This document shows positions 24,150 through 35,143 of a DNA stretch of 44,368 bases, piece after piece. Both the position numbers and the translations under genes were made by a program. Positions within the stretch are counted from its first letter, which is position 1. Each line of letters begins with the position of its first letter. The stretch is from Welwitschia mirabilis. Lineage: Eukaryota > Gnetophyta > Gnetopsida > Welwitschiales. The notes beneath the pieces were generated by a model. It was given only the letters and a program-made list of their open reading frames with translations. It did not search any database and had not been told where the DNA came from. The DNA lies in NCBI GenBank assembly GCA_051453625.1, contig JBOZIK010000001.1, positions 1,032,199 to 1,076,566 of the forward strand, written 5' to 3'.

Positions 24150-25260
24150 ATTTAAGTAGCTACTTATTGTAAATCTATATTTATCTAATTTTTTCATGCA
24201 TTAGTATTAGATTCTTCATGAATTTTATAGCCATATTTATATAGAAAAATCCTCTAACCATAATTCATACTCCACATAAGCTACATGTTTTCCATACTAG
24301 CTCTCAGAAGCTAGAAAGGGCTTAAAGAAATTGTGAAAGTAATAGCGAAGATTAGTGGGAATATTATGAAACTCAAGAAATGCTTATGAAGGGAATAATA
24401 AGTGAGAGGAATAAACCCCTCTCAAAATTTAAGAAAAGAAGCACACTAATCTAGTCTAGTAATAGTCATAACCATAACAATGATAACAGTTCAAAGGCAG
24501 AGGAGAAAAAACCTCTTAGAGGCATATATTATGACTTAATAAATGGAAAGTATTATTCATAAGAAAAGGAAAACATAGTTTAAGGGGATATTTAAGAAAT
24601 TACATGATATTTATTTAGTAAGTTTGACAGACCATTTTAGGCTTTGTGCCCTAGAAAACTTAGGATGAACATACAAGCATAATAGTTTCTATTAAGTCAA
24701 CACCATACATTCCTTCATCTCTAGTAAATTTATTAGTATGTACTTTACATTTTTATTTAGAGCTAACTTCTAGTTTATCTGATACATCTATCACATCATC
24801 AACTTACTTTAGGATGAATTATTAGATCACTCAAGGAAGAAGCAAGAGATATCATCTTCCAAGTTCTAACTCTTAGCAAGAAACTTTTTCATCATATGAC
24901 ATGTATCAAGAATTATCTTTCAAACATTATGATGATTCAGATGATAGTAAGAAAGATAAACAATCATACATTACCAAGTCTGATTTTGATGCTTTTCCTA
25001 ATAAGTAGTATTTCATGATGTTCAAAAAAGAGGATAAGAAAAATGTAGATAATAGAAAGATATCTAGTTGAAGACATGTATCCATGCTTGTTGTGACTCT
25101 GATGATTTAAGCACATCAAAAATGTCATTGCATTCTTATTTCTTTTGAACTTTGTCAATGGATTAGCATCTCTTTACATTAGTTTTAAAAAAATAGTTTT
25201 TATGTCTTTGTACTAATTTTATGCCATTGGATCAATATCTTTACTATTGTACTTTATTAT
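24150..25260 (+). other. Post-pol region of Sirevirus-like element, possible remnant of extra ORF
   Basis: The stretch after RNase H keeps a coding flavour with a few stops: a hydrophilic Asn/Ser/Lys-rich part at about 24290-24560 (SNSHNHNNDNSSKAEEKKP) and a Ser/Asp-rich part at about 24870-25010 (KHYDDSDDSKKDKQSY). Some Sireviruses carry an envelope-like ORF at this position, but I see no family motif or clear membrane segment, so identity is open. Confidence 0.35.
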
Positions 25261-25385
25261 ATAACATATTATATTGTATTTCCTAACAATTTCAACCTAG
25301 TACATATCATTCTCTCATGGATTAAAATGTTAGCACTTTTATCATGCTATAAATTCTAATTGATTTACCAACTTTTAATCATAAT

Positions 25386-25400
25386 AAAAGAGAGAGATAT
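25386..25400 (+). other. Polypurine-tract-like sequence
   Basis: TAAAAGAGAGAGATA resembles the AAAGGGGGAGA-type tract of Sireviruses after G-to-A decay. Sireviruses are known to carry extra polypurine tracts upstream of the 3' LTR. It lies far from the 3' LTR at 35144, so this is a guess. Confidence 0.3.
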
Positions 25401-25449
25401 ATTATTAATTTACCTAATTTTGATATGCTAGAGTTATTCAATTTAATTT

Positions 25450-25483
25450 CATGTCTGTGCAGGGATCATGTCTGTGCAGGGAT
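25450..25483. repeat. 17-bp perfect tandem duplication
   Basis: CATGTCTGTGCAGGGAT occurs twice back to back (25450-25466 and 25467-25483), followed by CATGAAG. Recent enough to be perfect in otherwise decayed DNA. Confidence 0.95.
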
Positions 25484-26142
25484 CATGAAGTTGAAATTTT
25501 AGCATCATGACCCGTTTTTGGGTTGTACTTAAAAGCATAATTTTTTTAATAATTAAATTTATTACCTTATAGTGAATCAATTTACATGATAAGGTTAAAC
25601 ATTGTAGTAGAATAATTAGGTTATGACTGAAAGACTTACCTCTTAGTTACTCATAAGATTTACATCAAGTGAAGTATGTGATGATAGATCACCTGACTAA
25701 TACCATAATTAATCTTAAGGTTAGTTGGAAATCTCAATTTGAAGCACATAAAAGAAGTGTAGAGGTTTCAATTGAGTGGTTAGCTACACTAATAGCTATG
25801 CAACCACACCTATGTAATACTCATCTAGAGGAGCTTAGACCATACGTAGTTCTATCTTGGATCTAGTTCTAATCTCCACTAATGCGCATGAGTGGAAGAT
25901 AGATCAAAGTGGTCCATATTAGTAGCATGTGGCAATGTGACATATGAAATAATGCAAAAACCAATGCAAGAACTTAATATTCAAACCAATATCCATAGAT
26001 ATTACACAAGAATATATGTACATATGCATAGTAGCTATATGTAAAAGTATAGGAGGTAGCCAGTGAAGGAACTCTAGAGGTTAAACAGTCAATCCTATTG
26101 AGGAATTCTAATACCTGATGATGATAATATACATGTATATTA

Positions 26143-26755
26143 NNNNNNNNNNNNNNNNNNNNNNNNNNNNNNNNNNNNNNNNNNNNNNNNNNNNNNNNNN
26201 NNNNNNNNNNNNNNNNNNNNNNNNNNNNNNNNNNNNNNNNNNNNNNNNNNNNNNNNNNNNNNNNNNNNNNNNNNNNNNNNNNNNNNNNNNNNNNNNNNNN
26301 NNNNNNNNNNNNNNNNNNNNNNNNNNNNNNNNNNNNNNNNNNNNNNNNNNNNNNNNNNNNNNNNNNNNNNNNNNNNNNNNNNNNNNNNNNNNNNNNNNNN
26401 NNNNNNNNNNNNNNNNNNNNNNNNNNNNNNNNNNNNNNNNNNNNNNNNNNNNNNNNNNNNNNNNNNNNNNNNNNNNNNNNNNNNNNNNNNNNNNNNNNNN
26501 NNNNNNNNNNNNNNNNNNNNNNNNNNNNNNNNNNNNNNNNNNNNNNNNNNNNNNNNNNNNNNNNNNNNNNNNNNNNNNNNNNNNNNNNNNNNNNNNNNNN
26601 NNNNNNNNNNNNNNNNNNNNNNNNNNNNNNNNNNNNNNNNNNNNNNNNNNNNNNNNNNNNNNNNNNNNNNNNNNNNNNNNNNNNNNNNNNNNNNNNNNNN
26701 NNNNNNNNNNNNNNNNNNNNNNNNNNNNNNNNNNNNNNNNNNNNNNNNNNNNNNN
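26143..26755. other. Assembly gap (613 N)
   Basis: Flanks are not repeated, so this is probably a sized gap. ORFs spanning it are artefacts of the Ns. Confidence 0.95.
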
Positions 26756-27570
26756 AGCATAAAAGATCCCTTATATCTCACATAACATCTTAGTAAGAAT
26801 CAATGAGAGGAAAGCATCATAATAGAATGTTATTATATAAACTCATGTAGAAATATGATTAACACACATACATATCTACACACAAATATACACACGTGTC
26901 ATTTCGGTATGATATCTCTTCGTTGCTTCTTTTATAACATGACATAATAAATCTAATAATATAAAAATATAAAATGTATAAAGTGCCACAAGAAACAACC
27001 TGTATGCCATTGATTAAGTCACTAGTCTCGACAAGACTTAGTTTAATAGAAATTAAAGGGTAAGGATCGCTAATTAAATGCCTAATTATTATAATAAACA
27101 TCATAGAATAATCACTATTATTATATCATTTTGTGCATAAGATAACAAATAACTACTTGGAACATTTAACTCATATGCATGAACATGTAAGAAATTATAT
27201 TTAAGGATATATACCTAGAAAGCATTAAAAATACTAGAAGAAACCATGATCATTGGAGACTATGCTTAAACCTACATCATTTTATAACTATACTATATAT
27301 ACTTTAGTTGTATTATACAATAAGTAACATGATTATTGATCACTACATCTAATAATATCTAATATTCATTATAAATTAATTACTAAGTACTTAAGTGTAA
27401 CAAAGGATTTTATTGAAATAATTATAATAACAACATATTTAAGGAGAAAAAGATGAGTATTTAATCTTATCTTATTGCTTATTTCTTTATGTATCTATTT
27501 GCATCATTAATGTATTCTTAAGAATAAAACATGTTTTCCCTTTATAGTATATACATATAATACTATACAT

Positions 27571-27770
27571 ATGAGATAGCATAATATAAGTTAATATAAT
27601 ATTATGCATATAATAAAATATTATATAGATACACACATAAACACATACACCTATATAATATTATGTCTATGAGATACCTTAATATAAAATAATATAATCT
27701 TATGCCTATAATGAAACATAATATAATTTATAAGAAATATAATTTATTATGATATAATGTATAATCTAAT
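27571..27770. repeat. ~100-bp imperfect tandem repeat, two AT-rich units
   Basis: GAGATAGCATAATATAAG at 27571 and GAGATACCTTAATATAAA at 27671 start similar units, each containing an AATATAAT-TTATGC-TATAAT core. Further AT repeats follow to 27840. Confidence 0.7.
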
Positions 27771-27848
27771 ATATATGTAATATAATATAACATAATGTAC
27801 AATATATAATACAATACAATATAAAATAATATAATTATAATTTAATTA

Positions 27849-27893
27849 CAATGCAATACAATACAATACAATACAATACAATACAATACAATA
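27849..27893. repeat. (CAATA)n pentanucleotide microsatellite
   Basis: About eight units of CAATA. Read on the minus strand it gives the repeating residues CIVLY, which accounts for the tail of a spurious 121-residue ORF there (27846-28211). Confidence 0.95.
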
Positions 27894-28573
27894 TATTATA
27901 TTATATATAACATTATGCATATGAATTAGCATAGGATTATCTTCCCTGAGTGTTTGTTTAAATCTAAGAAAACAATTTCGGCTTAATAATAAAGGTAAGA
28001 AATGTTTGCTAATATTATGAATGAAAAACATTACATATTCTCCTTCATATGAGGCTATTGTAATTACAATAAAATATTTTATTTTGAACAAAAAAATGAT
28101 TATAGAAGATAAGATTCGATAATTTTTCCTAGCAATTAATTTAAGTAATATTGAATCTTTGTGATTTTCCTCTAAGACTAGCATTATTAATGAGAGGATC
28201 AATTTTCTCAAAGAATTTCTAGGTAGAACTCGTGACCTCCTTCATGAAATCTTCTTATTTGATGACATCTAGCTTTTAAGCCAAGGCTTTAATACTAAAG
28301 TCTAATGCACTTAGTTCTTTACAGATAACCAAAACAATTTCGTTTTCCTTATAACTACAATAATATTGCAGCCATAACAAATTAGAGAGAGATAAAAATG
28401 TCTTACAAGTTGGAAGAAGAAACTTTTGTGAAAGTAACCTTTTCTTGGAGTCTACACTCCTTTTCCATCCTTGGGTTTGCTTAGTCCTTTGAATAATTAC
28501 TTGATAACAAATGATTCAATGTCTTTACATGCTTATGTCATGTTTTGCATTTGCTATAACCACATGCATGCAA

Positions 28574-28697
28574 AGATCAGGGTAGGCCTCCTTCCTTAAC
28601 CATCCAAGTATTTAAATAAATACTTTATTATGCTATTAGATATATGGTCTTTTAGAGAGACCAGGGGAGGCCTTCTTCCTCAACCATCCAAGTATTT
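28574..28697. repeat. ~40-bp repeat, two copies 84 bp apart, before the LINE
   Basis: 28574-28613 and 28658-28697 share AGGCCT-CTTCCT and AACCATCCAAGTATTT. They could be duplicated 5' UTR units of the LINE or chance local duplication. Confidence 0.75.
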
Positions 28698-28933
28698 CAA
28701 AACTCAAAATAGGCCCAGCCAAGGATAAGAAACATGAAATGGCTAGTAAACCTTCATAAACTCAACTCTAGATGCTTGGTATGGGAATGGAAGATCCAGT
28801 CTCAGGGAGAAATAAAGGCAAACTTCGTTGCAAGAATGCCTAATCCTCCTAACTTAGTAAGTCTTCCAAGAATAAAGGGATAGTTTCTACCCTAGCCACT
28901 TAGCATGGCTTTAGCTATTTGAAATGTTAGGGG

Positions 28934-29323
28934 NNNNNNNNNNNNNNNNNNNNNNNNNNNNNNNNNNNNNNNNNNNNNNNNNNNNNNNNNNNNNNNNNNN
29001 NNNNNNNNNNNNNNNNNNNNNNNNNNNNNNNNNNNNNNNNNNNNNNNNNNNNNNNNNNNNNNNNNNNNNNNNNNNNNNNNNNNNNNNNNNNNNNNNNNNN
29101 NNNNNNNNNNNNNNNNNNNNNNNNNNNNNNNNNNNNNNNNNNNNNNNNNNNNNNNNNNNNNNNNNNNNNNNNNNNNNNNNNNNNNNNNNNNNNNNNNNNN
29201 NNNNNNNNNNNNNNNNNNNNNNNNNNNNNNNNNNNNNNNNNNNNNNNNNNNNNNNNNNNNNNNNNNNNNNNNNNNNNNNNNNNNNNNNNNNNNNNNNNNN
29301 NNNNNNNNNNNNNNNNNNNNNNN
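28934..29323. other. Assembly gap (390 N) with 53-bp flanking duplicate and adapter remnant
   Basis: 28881-28933 equals 29331-29383. The right flank begins TCCGATCT (29324-29331), the last eight bases of the common Illumina adapter. Probably a false gap. Confidence 0.9.
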
Positions 29324-29354
29324 TCCGATCTAGTTTCTACCCTAGCCACTTAGC

Positions 29355-32300
29355 ATGGCTTTAGCTATTTGAAATGTTAGGGGGCTAGGCTCCTTGGAGA
29401 AACAATGAGAGATCAAATCATTTCCCAATTCTAACTCTCTAAAGTTTTTTGGTTTTATTAAAACTAAGTTGCAGGCACAATCCCTTACTAACTTTGTGGA
29501 CAGACACTTCCTTGACAGCAATTTTATGAATAATTTTGACACTAGTAGAAAAGGAAGAATTTTGATTATATGGATGCTTCAATTCATAGAAGTCCATGAT
29601 ATTTTTAAGTTAAACCAATGCATCTATAGCATCCTCAAGCACAACGATGAAGCAACCATTTTCTATGTTACTATAGTCTCTAGATGCAACACCCCAGCCA
29701 TGAGAAAATCCTTATAGAGTGATCTTAGCAAGATTGCTGAATTTATTAATGAACCATGGATTAGTTGTAGGGATTTAAACTACATCCTATTAGCAAAGGA
29801 TAAATTCAATGGTAGAAGAGTCACTAGAAGAAATACATAGGAACTTCTGAGATTTACTTCAATGCATCATGTCACTAATTTAAATTATACAAGTGAATTC
29901 TTTACTTGGAGTGATCTACAACATTCATAAAATAGAATATATTGCAAACTAGATAGGACCTTAGTTAATGATATGTGAATAAATATTCTTGAAAATTCCT
30001 TTTTTTATTTCAAGCCTCTAGGATTTTCTGATCATTCACCTTGTGAGGTGACTTATGGTTTGATCGCAAGAAAGATTACTCCCTTTAGGTTTGTTAATAG
30101 GTGGTGTCTAGATGACAATTTCATGAATATTATAGCTTCTTCTTGGTCAAGTCACCTTGTGGGCTATCTAATGCATATCTTGTGCTAGTGATTGAAACTG
30201 GTAAATAATGCACTCAAAGTTCTTCATCGTTCTAACTATAGTAATATTGCAAATTAAGCAAAGGCAGCCAAAGAGGATCTTCATGTCATTCAGCACACTA
30301 TGAAAACAAACCTAAGGAAATTAAACCTCCTTTTAGAATAATTAAGGAGATACAAGAGATACAAGAGGCTTCTGAAAGAAGAGATCATGATGTATAAATA
30401 GAGAACAAAGGATTCCTAGATTAGGGAGGATGACTCCAACTTAGCTTTCTTCCATGCCCAGATGATGAAGAATAGAGTCAATGGTAACATTCATGTGCTT
30501 TTTAAAATTAATGGCACCAGAATAAAATCTCTTGAAGGATGTAAGCAGGAGATATTATACTTCTTTCACGCTCTCTTAGGCACTAGCTTAGATAGGCCTA
30601 CAATCGAGTAAGACTCCATCAATATAGGAGCAAAACTATATGAGCATCAGTGCATCCTTTTGTATTCTCCTGTAATTGACAGAGAGATAGAACAAGCCTT
30701 ATGGAGGATTTCAGATGATAAATTCCAAGGCCCAGATGGTTTCATAGCTAAATTCTTTAAAAAGGCATGGTTCATTATTAGTAAGCTGGTGAAGAGAGCT
30801 ATTTGGAACTTTTTAAAAATAGGTTATCTAATGAGGTCAATGAATTCAACCATTTTAGTGCTCATTCCTAAGAAGCATAATTCTTAGTTTGCACATGATT
30901 TTAGGCCTATAGCCTACTGTAATGTCATATACAAGTGCATTACAAATATTATTACAATTCGACTAAAACTAGTTATTACTTCACTAGTACGCCAGTAGAA
31001 GGATGCCTTCATTAAAGGGAGAAATATTATGGACAATATCATTCTAGCCTAAGAACTAGTTCAAAATTATTGTAGGAGTAAGATCAGTTTAAGATTCAAG
31101 ATCAAAATAGATCTAAAAAAATCCTATGATACTCTTAAATGGGGATTCCTTAAGTAATTGCATGTTTATATAGGGTTTTCTTTCAAATTCATCCAATGGA
31201 ACATGTCATGTGTAAGCATAGCAAGCTATTCCATTTAAGTTAATAGAGAGTTGCATGGATATATTAAAGGAATAAGGGGCATCAGATAAAAATAACTCAT
31301 GTCTTCATACATGTGCGCTCTTGTGATGGAATACTTTAGGAGAATACTAAGGTCTCACATAGCATCAAGCCCATCCAAGTACCACCCAAAATACAAAACT
31401 TTAGATCTTCCTCATCTTACCTTTGCAGATGATCTTATCCTCTTTAACAAGGAGATAATGTTTCAGTTAGGGTTCTCAAGAAAGATCTCCTTCAGTTTGC
31501 TCAAGAATCAGGAATTAAAGCTAATATTGAGAAATCCCAAATTTACTTTATAGGAGTAGGTCATATTATCAGGAGGGACATCCTAAGAGAACTAAAATTT
31601 AAGGAGGAATCCATTTCCTTTAATTATCTTAGAGGACCTCTACCCTTCATATCCTTAATAGTGAATGAATTCCTTCCTATGATTNNNNNNNNNNNNNNNN
31701 NNNNNNNNNNNNNNNNNNNNNNNNNNNNNNNNNNNNNNNNNNNNNNNNNNNNNNNNNNNNNNNNNNNNNNNNNNNNNNNNNNNNNNNNNNNNNNNNNNNN
31801 NNNNNNNNNNNNNNNNNNNNNNNNNNNNNNNNNNNNNNNNNNNNNNNNNNNNNNNNNNNNNNNNNNNNNNNNNNNNNNNNNNNNNNNNNNNNNNNNNNNN
31901 NNNNNNNNNNNNNNNNNNNNNNNNNNNNNNNNNNNNNNNNNNNNNNNNNNNNNNNNNNNNNNNNNNNNNNNNNNNNNNNNNNNNNNNNNNNNNNNNNNNN
32001 NNNNNNNNNNNNNNNNNNNNNNNNNNNNNNNNNNNNNNNNNNNNNNNNNNNNNNNNNNNNNNNNNNNNNNNNNNNNNNNNNNNNNNNNNNNNNNNNNNNN
32101 NNNNNNNNNNNNNNNNNNNNNNNNNNNNNNNNNNNNNNNNNNNNNNNNNNNNNNNNNNNNNNNNNNNNNNNNNNNNNNNNNNNNNNNNNNNNNNNNNNNN
32201 NNNNNNNNNNNNNNNNNNNNNNNNNNNNNNNNNNNNNNNNNNNNNNNNNNNNNNNNNNNNNNNNNNNNNNNNNNNNNNNNNNNNNNNNNNNNNNNNNNNN

Positions 32301-33217
32301 NNNNNNNNNNNNNNNNNTATAGGAGTAGGTCATATTATCAGGAGGGACATCCTAAGAGAACTGAAATTTAAGGAGGAATCCATTTCTTTTAATTATCTTA
32401 GAGGACCTCTATCCTTCAGATCCTTAATAGTGAATGAATTCCTTCCTATGATTGATAAAGTAATAACTAGAATTCATTGTTGGACTATCAAATTTTTGTC
32501 TTATGAAGGAAGGATAGAGTTGGTCAGATCGGTTCTTCAAAGCCTTCACTTATATTGGTATCAGACTTTTACTCTCCCAAAGAAAGTGTTGAAGGTTATA
32601 GAGTCTTCATGTAGAGCTTTCCTTTGGACAGGAAAGATAAATTATCCAAGGATTTGGTAACTTGGCAAAAAGTTTGCACTCCCAAATTAGAAGATGGCCT
32701 AGGCCTAAAAGACTTGTAACGCTATAACAAAGCGATCCTTTTAAATAATCTTTAGGCCATCATCAATAAACAAGACTCCTTCTGGTTTAAATGGGTGCAC
32801 ATCTTTTACTTAAAAGAGTTGAATATCTAGACAATTCCTCCTAATACATCCTTCTCTTAGAATTTCAAGAAGATTCTTAAAGACACAACCCTAAATTGTG
32901 TGCAAGTTTTGGATCATCATTTAGTGTGGAAGGATCCCTCCCCACCATTCTCAGTTTCAGCCTCATACCAAATCCTCCAACCACATCTTCCTAAGATGAA
33001 ATGATGTCCCTATCTATAGGGTAAATACAATTAGCTAAAATATTTATTTATTGCCTGATTATTAATACTTAATAGGTTGATGACAAAGGATAACTTACTT
33101 AAAATTGGTCTCATCTCCAACAACTCCTATGCCTTATGCAATTTTTTAACTAAGTCTAGGGAATACCTTTTCTTTCTCTACCCCTCCTCTAGTGAGGTGT
33201 GGACCAAAATAGCCTAG
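29355..33217 (+). pseudogene. ORF2: LINE ORF2: endonuclease, reverse transcriptase, zf-RVT-like end (degraded)
   Basis: ORF2 would nick target DNA and reverse-transcribe LINE RNA. It starts MALAI, stop, NVRG at 29355 (the stop is TGA where relatives have Trp), as in plant L1 endonucleases. The next catalytic Glu is Lys (FIKTKL, near 29455). Further endonuclease motifs are CRDLNYIL (about 29770), FFTWSDL (about 29905) and an intact SDHSP (about 30030). RT covers about 30660-31690: QGPDGFIAKFFKK, LIPKKHNS, FRPIAYCN, KIKIDLKKSYDTLKW and an intact FADDLILF at about 31421. The post-RT part includes LSYEGRIELVRSVLQSLHLYW (32500-32560). The end resembles zf-RVT (REYLFFLYPSSSEVW, near 33160-33205). 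Several stops and frame changes make it nonfunctional. Confidence 0.9.
31685..32317. other. Assembly gap (633 N) with 136-bp flanking duplicate
   Basis: 31549-31684 and 32318-32453 match with about four substitutions. LINE ORF2 homology continues directly after the second copy, so the Ns and one copy are probably spurious. Confidence 0.85.
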
Positions 33218-34188
33218 TTTTTCAAATTCTTCCCTCCTTTTAACTAGGTAGTTATGCTTCTTTAAGCTGAAACCCTTTTTAAGGCTAGAATAGAATGATC
33301 TCATACAACAATAGCGGCCTTCACATCGATTGTCTACAACATCTAATAGTAGAGAAACAATGTGATCTTTAAGAAGTCTCTTCCTTCTATGTAGTCCTAT
33401 TTCCTGCAAGTAAAATTCCAAGTGTGTTTAGCGGCCATCAAGACCACCAAACATACCCTAGCCAATAGGTAATGGTTTTTTGATTTCAAAATTTTCCTTG
33501 AATTCAAATAAGGCCTTTTTCACTCCCTTGTTTTTTATCTCTGCTTTTAGACCTCTTGCTTCTTGTGGTTCTTTTTTTGCTCTGTAATTTCTTTTCCATA
33601 GGACAAATCTAGTTGTTCTTTGAGGAATCTATTAAGTTCTTTCCAACACTATGTTTCTTCATCTTTAGTTTTTTTAAGAAGGTAGGTTCACTTCCTTATT
33701 GGGCCTACATTTTAGACTTAGAACAACAATGCAGTAGGGCATCTGAAAGCTCTCTTTAATGCTGGCCTACACTGCACCTCCACTCTATCTACCTTTCATT
33801 GTTAAAGGCTTCTTAGAAGATAAGGAACTTAAACCCATAACACTGCATTTTCGCACCAATGAGTAGGTAGAAAGGCTTATCTTGATCTCCTGCTCTACAG
33901 AGTGCCTTTACTATAGACAATTCCTTGATGTGATTCCAAACGCATTCTAGATGTGAGAAATTGTATGAGGCCCAATGCTTTTTATTTTAAGTTTGTTTTT
34001 TAAAGACTCATCAAGACTGCCTTGTGCTCACCTGTATTGGGTGTAAGGCTTAATGGCCTCTTGTTTTTATTCTCCTCAATCTAATCTAAGGGACTGGGCT
34101 AGGCCTTGGCTGATCACCCATTTTCTCTTAAGAGTTTGTACCTAGTACTCAGCCTATGGTAAATAAATGACTATTATTTGCCAAAAAA

Positions 34189-35143
34189 GATTAAGGAAAT
34201 TTATTTAAGTGGCCTACTACTGTGATCATGTGTTTCATGTTTTTTTGAATTGAATGATAGAGAGCTTCCCTATAATCGTTAAAGGGAATATGTTTTCCTG
34301 TAGATCTTCATTCCTCCTTAGATTATTTCTCCTTGCTTTGGCCTCTTTTCTTGGCTACTCACATCCCTTCTATTTCCTTTGCTATCACTGCTTTGCTATT
34401 TAAAACCTTTCTTTGTGTAACTCTACTCTTTATAACCTTTCGGATGTGTGCTATTATCATCTCACTATTGCAATTTAACAAAGGTAAAAACATGATTCTA
34501 CCATTTGTTATCTGTGTAAGAGAGATTTTAATGCACTCTAATGGAGTGCAATGGGTAGCAGAAGGTAAAGAGAACTGCATCATATTACAAGAATAAATCA
34601 AACCTTACACCCTATGGAGTTTTCATTTAAGGTTTTGTTTGTCCATGTTAATCTTATTCTTTGGAAGGTCATCAGTTATAAGAATTAGAGCCTGATAAGA
34701 AAATCTAAGAAATGATAAAGGTTGCTTCATTATAAGAAATATTTCATAAAACTCTTAACTCTATAAGATTGGAAAACTTCTTGACTCCATAAACAACGCT
34801 TGAATCAAGATTTTGATGCTTCATGACTCTTAACAAATTAATTTTAAAATTTGGATAATGCCTCACATGCTCCTTGAACTTATAGTAAACTTTCTTGTAA
34901 TTCTTCACAACTTTTAGAAATGTGTTACCCAAACTAGTACAATTCCTTAGATTTGGGACTCATCACTCAAGGCATAACACATGATCATGGTTTGTCAGGT
35001 GACTGTTTTTTGGACTATTTGAAAAATGAAAATTGTAGATTTTTGGAGCTTGACATAAACTATTTAGATATTATCGATGACTTCAAAGTGGATTATCACC
35101 ACAATACACATCCTAAAGTAGTAGGGTATTATAATTAGTCAGG
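34189..35143. other. Unassigned stretch between LINE end and 3' LTR
   Basis: Expected to be the remaining 3' internal part of the Sirevirus-like element. Two overlapping short ORFs (34333-34596 plus, 34359-34601 minus), one at 34744-34932 (minus) and one at 34953-35138 (plus) have no recognisable motif, and I do not call them genes. No clear polypurine tract precedes 35144. Confidence 0.5.

Larger units (their letters stand above)
25484..28570. other. Unassigned AT-rich stretch
   Basis: No gene recognised. It contains a 613-N gap (26143-26755), an AT-rich tandem region and a pentanucleotide repeat (listed separately). At about 25508-25530 the motif GACCCGTTTTTGGGTTGT resembles the edge of many plant gypsy LTRs on the minus strand, but I cannot find the other end. 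A short plus-strand ORF at 25669-25866 (MKYVMIDHLTNTIIN) has no recognisable domain. On the minus strand at about 28350-28130 a coding-looking piece (KFFEKIDPLINASLRGKS) is also unrecognised. Confidence 0.5.
28881..34188 (+). mobile_element. L1-clade LINE (non-LTR retrotransposon), degraded
   Basis: One long ORF2-like region (endonuclease, RT, C-terminal zinc-knuckle-like part) followed by a ~970-bp 3' tail ending AATAAATGACTATTATTTGCC and an A run at 34183-34188. There is no LTR. ORF1 is not recognisable upstream; 28700-28880 may hold its end. Two N gaps inside (28934-29323 and 31685-32317) look false: their flanks repeat each other, and collapsing them gives continuous ORF2 homology. It lies inside the Sirevirus-like element. 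I did not find a target-site duplication. Confidence 0.88.

Noticed and set aside
26118-26781. Long ORFs of 213-214 residues on both strands
   Set aside because: They consist almost wholly of N (X residues). The same applies to the ORFs at 1469-1723, 28924-29364 and 31661-32371.
27846-28211. 121-residue minus-strand ORF with a CIVLY repeat
   Set aside because: The repeat is the translation of a (CAATA)n microsatellite and the rest has no motif.
33146-33421. 91-residue minus-strand ORF
   Set aside because: It lies opposite the zf-RVT-like end of the LINE ORF2, which matches its family on the plus strand.
34333-34601. Overlapping 80-87-residue ORFs on both strands
   Set aside because: No recognisable domain on either strand and no supporting context; probably chance open frames in Sirevirus-like 3' sequence.
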